A program made the translations under genes and the position numbers. 64,000 bases of DNA from Algoriphagus terrigena DSM 22685 (GTDB taxonomy: Bacteria > Bacteroidota > Bacteroidia > Cytophagales > Cyclobacteriaceae): positions 310,001 to 374,000 of the forward strand of contig NZ_AUBW01000003.1 in the NCBI RefSeq assembly GCF_000429445.1, given 5' to 3'. Each line of letters opens with the position of its first letter. Within the stretch, counting starts at the first letter, position 1. The notes under the pieces are model-generated. The model was given only the letters and a program-made list of their open reading frames with translations. It ran no database searches and had not been told where the DNA came from. Shown in pieces: positions 56,201 through 63,352 of this stretch.

Positions 56201-57432
56201 CAGATGACTACAGCTCTACCGAGGCGAGGAGAAGGCACCTTTGGGTGGAATTTGAGCAACCACTGCTCAATGCGGATGACATGTATTATTGTCGGGTCCT
56301 GGCCAATGCGCCGGATCAATTGCTGTCAAACAACGCACAGGAGCAGTTCATCGCGCCGGAGGAGAGTCCGATCAACCTCGATCCGGAGGTGATACGGATC
56401 ATTACGCCAGGCCAAAGCAACGACTTAGCCGGGATGAATGCGATGCAGCAGATGATTCCGTCTACGGATTCGGACCGACACTTTATCCTGCCATTGTCTC
56501 CCGGATTGCATGCCGAGAGTCCTGAGCTGTTTGGTTTTTTTACCTATGAATTCCGGGTAGGACATGGACACTTTTTGGACAGGGAAGCCGTGGACAAGGC
56601 GGTTGACTGGGTCAATTTTGACCCGACACCCCTGTTTGCAAGCAATGAACCCGTGCCGAAAGGCAACCTCTGGTCTACCGCCCAGGGCCGCTATGGTCGC
56701 CCGATTCGCGTGACCGGAGTTCAGCATCCTGCCCCAAATCTATTCAGCACGCTCAATCGGAGCTCAGAGAAGATGTACGTCTCGGCACCATTTGCCAAGG
56801 CTGTGTTCAACGGGAAAAATGTCACCTCCAAGCCGCCGAGGACGAGCCTGTGGGCGGTGCTCTATGCGCAGGTCTATCAGGCGGATGGGCTGGATTTCCG
56901 AAATATCCTCTTGGGGGAAAAGGAAATGGTGACCGGCGTGAAGATCGATGCCAAGAAAGGGGAGGAGGATAAGTTTAGGGAGTTGGTAAGTGTCAGCTAT
57001 CTGCCCAACAAGGTGCCGACGGCGATCCAGGCTTCATTGAATCTCAACCTTCAAAAGATGGCTCTTGGACACCAAATCGCCCAGATCAAAGACCTCCAAC
57101 CTTCCGGCACGGCCATCTTTACTTCGGAGGAGATCGCGGGTCGGTTGAATATCTTTGGCTTGCCCGAAGACAGTCCGCTGAGCGTGCTGATCGTCGAGGT
57201 CTTTGGCAACATCACCAACATCTTTGACCATATCGACCTGATGGGGCTAATCCGCGACAATGCTACGCCGGAGATGGAGAAGATGGCAGAAGCCGCTGGC
57301 AGAGGCCGGAAACCGGAGGTAAACGAAAACTCGGTCACACGTCCGCTAAGTAGGAGCCTGGGCCACTATCGCATCCTCAGGACATCGCCGCTCACCAAGG
57401 TGCCATTTATCTGCTGTCCAACCTGTGAGTAA
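53227..57432 (+). CDS. giant protein of unknown family (second of a pair)
   Basis: This 1401-residue protein starts at ATG 53227 and has no signal peptide or membrane helix. I do not recognise a family. It is beta-rich throughout and rich in Pro, Asp and aromatic residues. Distinct segments include FGFFTYEFRVGHG, WSTAQGRYGRPIRVTGVQHP and SLWAVLYAQVYQADGL in the last third. The C-terminus ends in a cysteine cluster, PFICCPTCE. Length and composition suggest a structural, adhesive or carrier protein, but this is only a guess. It follows the 1835-residue gene by 27 bases and is ended by a strong terminator. Confidence 0.85.
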   Translation: MEPNRLLTLIALPQRFDGENLHLNIVLIPRNKNPETTWPLTVPGPATSVPGFSDFHPEFTLAIVKGTNEFPIHAPGNAAFTPIDVPVTVAKAIDKAQLIKEVAASFNMTIGDDAEILQAPKPESKTIKKYLPATYRKSFNFTQPRHTNAVTDDSYECAIRDKTPPGPIVPRSKLSWGKVFAHILRQPLLAKACGMIYSVSVKVDESWFKKGGYIYVNVKNDPYATAQTKTLDSPNSATNGPLIKRYAARIPALKLGTERPVFSAVTFPVIYKKPADPQAVIPEAPWDELFLEARTYDDGFAKIVHANQPISGNMLAEKADGFAPQSETGIRLGWDDEQILIWYIRQLTDYPQGSGKRIDAALSVMGYHIDVREPGNKWESLNAVELSKSNPMVAKLESNRTELPYQVYPNKVNGPLDELFWMPMYYASWLGQSMVTEDKDAISIFKTDQPYSEFAKENPNKSGVTPNAVIQPVPLTTDLRYGGTFEFRVRLADISGGGPSVEDERIYDAPKPDYSVSFRRYINPGVLVIQKPLHLVRQQSMIFNAVDETETDYTANTVLKVNRPILEYPAVIFTKKYPNAIDLLKAQTFADKNIKPGLPDPDVTKVFVRVEVKSLRMDNAYSQNGKDGYITLYRTYRYFPADFSEMLDIPVNFIDVPVLNLTNEANPFFREDLKSSDLDAMEELILPTGRNVRLTLQAVAEVDGDEDEYFGVIDDDPELDSRFGKTTLLTFYRPPFEEAVPLLVPFGNVPEIQGIYLKSDEVPTLKKNAFSAVIQRIAEINESDAVKRLADAIGCESKGMTILAPKGQRIAFGCSNRIRHSLAPDSSSITFAANSELQNHWIGALSYQISRDWAWDVLENDAFEVIRSHKFRNDSNSELRKNISVGEIELKHTVSFEAIQDDRYGQVNRGYTRLVFLDALEPKNDLTFGDIPQPRYPDEIWAEYKIVPKFKPNHPTVPQTKTKWLALPTVLPPAQVPKVKSVGYAFSPYQRADDYSSTEARRRHLWVEFEQPLLNADDMYYCRVLANAPDQLLSNNAQEQFIAPEESPINLDPEVIRIITPGQSNDLAGMNAMQQMIPSTDSDRHFILPLSPGLHAESPELFGFFTYEFRVGHGHFLDREAVDKAVDWVNFDPTPLFASNEPVPKGNLWSTAQGRYGRPIRVTGVQHPAPNLFSTLNRSSEKMYVSAPFAKAVFNGKNVTSKPPRTSLWAVLYAQVYQADGLDFRNILLGEKEMVTGVKIDAKKGEEDKFRELVSVSYLPNKVPTAIQASLNLNLQKMALGHQIAQIKDLQPSGTAIFTSEEIAGRLNIFGLPEDSPLSVLIVEVFGNITNIFDHIDLMGLIRDNATPEMEKMAEAAGRGRKPEVNENSVTRPLSRSLGHYRILRTSPLTKVPFICCPTCE

Positions 57433-57456
57433 ATGGAAGATCCATTCCTAGTAGAA

Positions 57457-57484
57457 AAGCCCAGCCGGAAGGTTGGGCTTTTTT
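57457..57484 (+). terminator. Rho-independent terminator of the giant gene pair
   Basis: AAGCCCAGCC (57457-57466) pairs with GGTTGGGCTT (57471-57480) around GGAA, followed by a T run. It lies 25 bases after the stop codon and marks the end of the chromosomal-GC segment. Confidence 0.85.
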
Positions 57485-57660
57485 GTAGGTTTAAGAGCTC
57501 GTGTCAGAATTTTTCAGGTTTCGAAAAAATTTCCTTTGTGAAGAATGTAGGTAAACGAAGAAACTGTATTTTGGGGAATAATCTGGAAAGGACTAGTGGG
57601 GCTTCGAATGTAAAGATTGAGGTTCCTAAACCACCGGCGGCGGCTAATGAGAAATAGGCG

Positions 57661-57856
57661 CAATGCGTATATACCACGTTACCGCCAATGCTAAAAAGGC
57701 AACGACAGTGAACAAATTGAACGACAGAAATAAAATGCCAACCGCACATTCAGGCACATTTGCTTGCCCCAACACACGGGCGACCGCTTCGCAATCAAAA
57801 GAGCCTGAATTTTCCTGCCCGCAAGACCCAAATACTAATGATTCAGAATTTAGACA
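57661..57856. other. A/C-rich non-coding leader of the low-GC cassette
   Basis: About 195 bases without a convincing gene, poor in G on the plus strand and containing GTTACCGCC and CCAACCGCAC, both echoed at the cassette's other end. The 175 bases before it (57485-57660) also show no convincing gene. Confidence 0.45.
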
Positions 57857-60517
57857 ATGTTAAAAAGACTCGTTATACTTCATTCAGACATATATTCAAA
57901 AGCTGACATCGAGTTAGGCGATTGCGATTCATTACAAATAGTTGGACCTAATAACATTGGGAAAAGCACTCTAATTTATGCCTTAAACTTTCTGTATATC
58001 ATTGACGGAAAACAAATGACATTTAGTGGTAATCGGACAGGAGACAAATCGACAATTAATCATTACTTCCCTTCTATCAATTCGAGTTACATTATTTTTG
58101 AGATTTTCAAAAAGCGGTATTACTGCATCTTAGTAAAGAAGAATGCAGAGGGAAGTTTAGATTATTACAAAATTGACTGCGATTATAAAGAGGAGCAGTA
58201 TTTTGAACAAACACCAGAAGGACAAAAACTTAAGAAATTTGATTCATTACTTGCTGAATTTTCTTCATCAGGAGTAGAATACAGTAAATATTCTAACAGA
58301 CGAGACCTTTTCAATTTTGTATATCAAAAAGGAAAGAAAAATAACGGTGTTGTGTGGTTAAACGAAGGAGCATCACAAGACCAAAGAGAAATCAGCAACA
58401 ACTTTTCTAAAATTTACCGCTACCTAATAAACTCAAAACTTATTGACAACAAAACACTGAAAGAATCATTGATTATTGCCGACAATAAAGAAGATGAACA
58501 AGTTGAATTTTCCAAGAAAAACCAAAAGGACATTCAAACACTTTTGAAACATAACAAAGAAATCAAGGTAATTAGAAGTATTCAAAAAAGTTTTTCCGAC
58601 TTCAAGGAATTAGTCAATCAGTACAAAGCGAAAAATCAGATTTTATCTGAAATTGTATATGCGTTTGAAGTACTTTATTCATCTGTGAATATTGATATTA
58701 ACACAAGACTTTTCGAGAAAAAGAATGAACGAGATAAAAATAGAACACAATTAAGCGAAGACTTAACCCCGAAACAAAACAATTTAAATCAAACTATTGG
58801 AAAATTAGAAGCAACCATTTCTCAAAAAGGTTCAGCAAAAGAATCCCTTGCCGAAAAAATCCGAAATATAAAATCGTATGAGGGAATTGACTTTTTAAAA
58901 CAGTCATTCAGTAATTTAGACACACAAAGAAAAGACATCGAAAGCCGATTAACTCAAATTGAAAATCAAAACCTAAACAGTCGAGATTTAGAAAACAAAA
59001 TTTCTAAACTCAATCAAGAAATTTCAAAACTTGACGGACAAATTGAAACTTACTCAAACTTGCTCATTCATCAGATAAGCAAAAATGGGAAAGACAAAGA
59101 ATTGCTAAACGCAATTCTTTCCGATTCCATTACTGCACTTCCGAAAGAAAATATTCAATCGGGAATTGAAAATCTATCTGATATAATGAAAATCTTTGAC
59201 GGAGCAATTACAATTCCGAAAGACTTTAAAGGAAAACCAATTCCGTCTATTGATGACTTAAAACTTCAACGAGAAAATGTAATCAAAGAAAAAACAAGTA
59301 ACGAAAAACTTTTACCGATAGCGAAAGATTTAGAAAAATATCGTTCTGAACTTTCTTCTGTTCGAGCAAAAATTAAAGAAACAGAAAAGAAAATTGAAGA
59401 ACTTAATTTGTTACCCGAACTTGAAAAGAATCTTGCAGAGTTAGAAGAAGAACTAAAAACTCTATTTCAAAATCAAGAGAACATAGGAAAGGAATTAAAA
59501 CAAACAACGGAACTTATTGCGAGAATTAATGAAGCTATAAATATTCTTTTGGGAGACATCAACAAAGCAGAAAATCGTATTAAGGAAATTCAAGGTTGGA
59601 AAGTAAAAGTTGAGCAATCGGGAATAATTCCAATTGAATATCAAACGAACGAAACTGTTGACAACCTTTTCAAAAATTTTGAAAGAAACTCTTCCGAACG
59701 AGAAGGTATCAAAAACAACAAAGAAAGATTATTTGAAAATCTGAAAACAAAAACGGAAACCGTTTTTGCTTCGGAAGATGAGTTTATCAAATATCTTGAT
59801 TCTGAACTCGCAACGCTTGAAGATAAGCAGAAAAGTATTGACGCATTATTGAAAAACATTTCAATGCAATTTTCAATTCCGTGCAAAACACTTCATTCAA
59901 AATTTCAAGAGTTTGAAGCGTTCATCAATAATCAATTCAATTCTAAAATCCGAAAAATTAAAATCTCTGACATAGATTCTTTGAGTATTGAAATCATTCC
60001 GAACGAAAATCTAATAAAAGATTTGAAGAAGATAATGGATATTAGAGATTTAACTTCTGAACTAATCTTTGACGACCAATCGGAAAACCTTAATATTCTG
60101 AACAGATATTTGGATAATCAATCCGTAATTGATTTTAATAACCTTTTTGACATAAAATTACATCTTGACAAAAAAGGACAACACAAAGTTGTTGATTTGA
60201 GAAATCAAATTGAATCTGACGGAACGGATAAAATGATTAGAATGGTAATTATTATGTCTATAATTCACCAAATTGTAATCAATGACGAAGAAAACAAAAT
60301 TGTAATTTTCGTTGATGAAATCGGGACAATTGACGAAGCCAACAGAATTGAAATTTTGAATTTCTGTAAGGAAAATAATTTTGTTCCTATATCAGCTGCA
60401 CCATTGCACCCATATGACGGATTTGACAAATACTACTTAGTGAGAAGAAGTAAGGGAAAAATTGTTTTAAGTGAAACTAACGGAAATGTAATATACCGTA
60501 AAAAGAAAACAGTGTGA
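57857..60517 (+). CDS. SMC/Rad50-like coiled-coil ATPase (JetC/MksB-like)
   Basis: This 886-residue protein has a Walker A motif GPNNIGKS (30-37) after LQIV, a long charged coiled coil (about 235-720) interrupted by a hinge-like middle near 410-470, a signature-like SDGTDK (787-792) and a Walker B IVIFVDE with Asp820-Glu821. This is the head-coil-head order of bacterial condensin ATPases. It is shorter than the roughly 1100 residues usual for JetC. It is the first gene of a four-gene operon with overlapping junctions whose other members are Toprim, kleisin-like and MukE/MksE-like proteins. Together they would load on and cut invading circular DNA if they act like Wadjet. Codon use is strongly A/T biased. 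Confidence 0.85.
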   Translation: MLKRLVILHSDIYSKADIELGDCDSLQIVGPNNIGKSTLIYALNFLYIIDGKQMTFSGNRTGDKSTINHYFPSINSSYIIFEIFKKRYYCILVKKNAEGSLDYYKIDCDYKEEQYFEQTPEGQKLKKFDSLLAEFSSSGVEYSKYSNRRDLFNFVYQKGKKNNGVVWLNEGASQDQREISNNFSKIYRYLINSKLIDNKTLKESLIIADNKEDEQVEFSKKNQKDIQTLLKHNKEIKVIRSIQKSFSDFKELVNQYKAKNQILSEIVYAFEVLYSSVNIDINTRLFEKKNERDKNRTQLSEDLTPKQNNLNQTIGKLEATISQKGSAKESLAEKIRNIKSYEGIDFLKQSFSNLDTQRKDIESRLTQIENQNLNSRDLENKISKLNQEISKLDGQIETYSNLLIHQISKNGKDKELLNAILSDSITALPKENIQSGIENLSDIMKIFDGAITIPKDFKGKPIPSIDDLKLQRENVIKEKTSNEKLLPIAKDLEKYRSELSSVRAKIKETEKKIEELNLLPELEKNLAELEEELKTLFQNQENIGKELKQTTELIARINEAINILLGDINKAENRIKEIQGWKVKVEQSGIIPIEYQTNETVDNLFKNFERNSSEREGIKNNKERLFENLKTKTETVFASEDEFIKYLDSELATLEDKQKSIDALLKNISMQFSIPCKTLHSKFQEFEAFINNQFNSKIRKIKISDIDSLSIEIIPNENLIKDLKKIMDIRDLTSELIFDDQSENLNILNRYLDNQSVIDFNNLFDIKLHLDKKGQHKVVDLRNQIESDGTDKMIRMVIIMSIIHQIVINDEENKIVIFVDEIGTIDEANRIEILNFCKENNFVPISAAPLHPYDGFDKYYLVRRSKGKIVLSETNGNVIYRKKKTV

Positions 60518-61308
60518 ATCAAACAGATTTCAGAACATACAAGAAATTAAAAGAGGATTCTTTTCTTACAGAAAAGTCAATCCCTAAAACTGTTTTGAGT
60601 TCGCCAACTTTTAAAGGCTTGGTTTCTTCATTAATTATTGAAAAAACTAGGTCAGGAAGAGGTTTCAGATATGAAATAAACAAGCCAACCGAATTTGATA
60701 ATTTCTTTAAAACCTATTTTCCCGAAGATATTGAAATCAAGGACAAATCAGATAATGTTAGGAAATTTAGAAACTCTAAAGTTCAAAAAACAGTTTCTAC
60801 ACCAATCTTTATGCTGAGGGGCTTTGAAACAATTAGGATAAATGGCAATGAATTGAATTTAGAGAATTACACAAGTAAATTTCAAATATTCGCTTGTAAC
60901 GCTGAAAAGATTGAAGCCAATCACATTTGTATTGTTGAGAACTTAGACACATTTTTAGTTGCCGAAAATCTTCTAGGCAAAAATTATGTATTCCTTCATA
61001 AATATGGTCGAATTGGCAAAGAATCACTAAACTGCCTTTCTACAAAACACTTACTTGTTTTTGTTGATTATGATTTTAACGGTCTTGAAGAATTTCTAAG
61101 AATCAAAGAAGTTTTTGACTTTGCCCAATTACACATACCCGAAGATTATGACGAACTCTTTAATAAGTATTCTCAAAGTCTAAAAGGCAACAAAGCCGAA
61201 ATGACTAATAGAATTAAGCAAAGTAGAGACATTAGCGTAATTAGAATTAGAGAAACGATAATAAGAAATAACCGATTTTTAGAGCAACAATATTGGAAAT
61301 ATGATTAA
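60514..61308 (+). CDS. compact Toprim-domain protein (JetD-like nuclease candidate)
   Basis: This 264-residue protein starts at GTG 60514, overlapping the ATPase stop by four bases (GTGA). The C-terminal half has a Toprim core: Glu142 in HICIVENLDTFL, then Asp185 and Asp187 in LLVFVDYDFNGLEEF, with a following HIPEDYDELF segment as in JetD-type proteins. The N-terminal half is basic and may bind DNA. It is about a third shorter than typical JetD. In Wadjet systems JetD nicks or cleaves plasmid DNA trapped by the condensin; the same task is inferred here. Confidence 0.8.
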   Translation: MNQTDFRTYKKLKEDSFLTEKSIPKTVLSSPTFKGLVSSLIIEKTRSGRGFRYEINKPTEFDNFFKTYFPEDIEIKDKSDNVRKFRNSKVQKTVSTPIFMLRGFETIRINGNELNLENYTSKFQIFACNAEKIEANHICIVENLDTFLVAENLLGKNYVFLHKYGRIGKESLNCLSTKHLLVFVDYDFNGLEEFLRIKEVFDFAQLHIPEDYDELFNKYSQSLKGNKAEMTNRIKQSRDISVIRIRETIIRNNRFLEQQYWKYD

Positions 61309-62512
61309 GTCAGAACCAAAATCAATATTGCAGTTTATGGCAAATCATTACGATTTGCTACGAGACCTTTTTGACATACAGGTTAAGAATGATATTATTA
61401 CCAGAGAAGCTCTAAATATTTGTTTAGAAAACTATGACAAGAATATACAGACACAACTAACCGAATATCAAATATTGGTTGAGCAGAATGATGACTTTGC
61501 ATTTAACGAGCCTTATTTGATTCTTTTTGAGTTTATTCATCAACAATTCAAACCTCTCTTACCTGAAGAAATAGAACATTTCGGGCAATCAATCAGGACT
61601 TTATTTCTAAAAATCAAAGAAGGTATAAATGATGATAAGAACATTTTGTTGGAAAGAATCGAAGCCTTATCAAACCAAATTAAGAAGTTCACAAATGCTG
61701 TTGTAAATAATACCAAAAGTTTGTTGACTGAATCAAAAGAACTAAAAGCGAACAATAAGAAAATTGACTATCAAGAAAAAATTCATAAGGCGCGATATCT
61801 TATAGAAAATTACATTTCTCCACTCAATACAATTTTAGATGTAAATCATAGTCAATCTATCTACAACGAATTGCTGAATGTCTCTCAATTTTCCAACGTA
61901 AAAAGATTTGATTATAGAGATGAAAGTATAAGACGAGAATTTGAGAAACTTTATCATCTACTTCGTCAAGTAGGGAAAGACCTAAATACTCAATCCGTTA
62001 TTCTCACCAATGAATTATTACCATTAATTGAGCGAATAAAAACTGAAAGCCAATATTTGAGGGGTTTTCATCACTATCTAAATAATGGGAATTGTTATAA
62101 AGGTATTGAACCACCTCGAATATTCGTTTCTACTCGTGATAACATCTACAACAGATTTGTTTATGAAAACACGAAAGAATACTTTGAACAGTTCAAAAAC
62201 GAAGCTGAATTAATTATCGTAGAAGATGCACAACAAACAAATGATTGGCTCTTTGATAAATCAAAATATAAAGAGACTTTGAACAAAAATTTGCCCGTTA
62301 AGGATTTTTTTAAATGGTGTGAAAGTTCTATCAAGCAAGAAAGTGAGAATTTTTCCTTTGACAATTTTTTTATGGTAACCAGCTTACTTTTTGAAGATGA
62401 TTATGAAGTTACAGTAAACAAACAAGGAAATAAGATTACTGTTTCCAATGGCGAATCAGAACTTATTATGCCAAAACTTACAATTAAGAAACAAGAAGAT
62501 GTATCCAGATAA
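61301..62512 (+). CDS. kleisin-like condensin subunit (JetA/MukF/MksF-like)
   Basis: This 403-residue protein overlaps the Toprim gene by eight bases. Its N-terminus (FMANHYDLLRDLFDIQVKND ... PYLILFEFIHQQF) looks like the winged-helix region of JetA/MksF. The middle is long helices with coiled-coil character (about 115-240), and the C-terminus carries short strands (YEVTVNKQGNKITVSNGES) that could be the second ATPase-binding end. Identity rests on this layout and on gene order; sequence similarity to known kleisins is faint by eye. Confidence 0.68.
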   Translation: MIKSEPKSILQFMANHYDLLRDLFDIQVKNDIITREALNICLENYDKNIQTQLTEYQILVEQNDDFAFNEPYLILFEFIHQQFKPLLPEEIEHFGQSIRTLFLKIKEGINDDKNILLERIEALSNQIKKFTNAVVNNTKSLLTESKELKANNKKIDYQEKIHKARYLIENYISPLNTILDVNHSQSIYNELLNVSQFSNVKRFDYRDESIRREFEKLYHLLRQVGKDLNTQSVILTNELLPLIERIKTESQYLRGFHHYLNNGNCYKGIEPPRIFVSTRDNIYNRFVYENTKEYFEQFKNEAELIIVEDAQQTNDWLFDKSKYKETLNKNLPVKDFFKWCESSIKQESENFSFDNFFMVTSLLFEDDYEVTVNKQGNKITVSNGESELIMPKLTIKKQEDVSR

Positions 62513-63023
62513 ACACAAAGAAATAGTCACTTCCTTAATGGAAGGGAAGTTCATAACAGTTGAGGATTTTTTGTTTGAGACAATCAAGAAGAATGAAGAC
62601 TTTTATATCAATTTTTTTGAGACTTCTTTTGGCTTTGAAGTAATTGGTAATCACAACTTCTATTACTTGGTTTCAGGCGAGACAAACGAAAACACATCAA
62701 GAGATATTTCTATTTTCTTTTCAATTCTATGCTATGAACTTGACAAAGACGGTAAGAATTTCTTAGAAGAACTTAATTATACGGAATTTTATATTGACGA
62801 TATACTCGAATACTTTAAAAATTCATCGTGGTTAGACGTAATCAAAGCTAACAAGCAGCTAAACACAGACGACAGTTTAAAGCGACATATTGGAACTATG
62901 GTTAAGAGAAACATAGCAGTAAAACAAGGCAACGACAGATATTCATTTACAAAAGCACATAAACTATTTATTGACTTTGCAAAAGACTTAATAAAAGATG
63001 ACAAGAATGAATCCATCGCATAA
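62499..63023 (+). CDS. MukE/MksE-like condensin subunit (JetB-like)
   Basis: This 174-residue protein is read from ATG 62499, overlapping the kleisin-like gene by 14 bases; an earlier in-frame ATG at 62448 is possible. It has paired winged-helix features: FFETSFGFEVIGNHNFYYLV in the first half and LKRHIGTMVKRNIAVKQGND followed by RYSFTKAHKLF in the second, the usual pattern of MksE/JetB kite proteins. It would bind the kleisin middle and DNA. It is the last gene of the operon. Confidence 0.75.
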   Translation: MYPDKHKEIVTSLMEGKFITVEDFLFETIKKNEDFYINFFETSFGFEVIGNHNFYYLVSGETNENTSRDISIFFSILCYELDKDGKNFLEELNYTEFYIDDILEYFKNSSWLDVIKANKQLNTDDSLKRHIGTMVKRNIAVKQGNDRYSFTKAHKLFIDFAKDLIKDDKNESIA

Positions 63024-63147
63024 CAGCCACACACATTGCCAAGACGCACAAGCCGAAGCACAAGCCAAAACTTGACAAAGAGTGTGTCTGTCCAACCGCA
63101 CGACTGACCGACAAACGGACGAAAAAAAAGAGGCACTAGGCGGTAAC

Positions 63148-63308
63148 ATCACCTGTACGCAAGCAGGGGTTTCGTGCTTCGTAGGACAGGAAAGTAGTAA
63201 AATTAAAGTTCATTACTTCGTAGGAAGTTCAGTGGTAAAAATCCCTGCCTGCGTATAGCTGAGAACCGTTAACTCTTCGCTTCTCCAGTCACTCCAAAAG
63301 GCCCGATA
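63148..63308. repeat. inverted and direct repeats at the right end of the low-GC cassette
   Basis: TACGCAAGCAGGGGTTT (63156-63172) faces AATCCCTGCCTGCGTA (63240-63255) as an imperfect inverted repeat of about 16 bases. Between the arms CTTCGTAGGA occurs twice (63177-63186 and 63216-63225). The remaining bases to the topA terminator show nothing else. Confidence 0.6.
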
Positions 63309-63315
63309 AAACAAG

Positions 63316-63341
63316 AAAACCGACCTTCAAGTCGGTTTTTT
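63316..63341. terminator. bidirectional terminator downstream of topA
   Basis: AAAACCGAC (63316-63324) pairs with GTCGGTTTT (63331-63339) around CTTCAA, with A and T tails on both sides. It ends topA reading leftward. Confidence 0.82.
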
Positions 63342-63352
63342 CATTCAATAGA

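Larger units (their letters stand above)
57661..63260. mobile_element. low-GC cassette carrying a condensin/Toprim operon
   Basis: Between the giant-pair terminator and topA the base composition drops to about 30 % GC (one counted line, 58861-58920, has 18 of 60) against about 48 % next door. The ends share features: GTTACCGCC (57678-57686) is the inverse of GGCGGTAAC (63139-63147), and CCAACCGCAC occurs directly at 57738-57747 and 63092-63101. Both flanks are A/C-rich and non-coding, and a hairpin with direct repeats lies at the right end. No integrase or transposase is encoded. Transfer as a unit is inferred; exact borders are uncertain. Confidence 0.5.

Noticed and set aside
57433..57657. 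75-codon open frame right after the second giant gene
   Set aside because: It contains the operon's terminator, has no recognisable features and an odd composition; it looks like chance.
63139..63260. Integron attC site
   Set aside because: The conserved RYYYAAC/GTTRRRY core ends are not present and no integron integrase is encoded; only the hairpin shape is similar.
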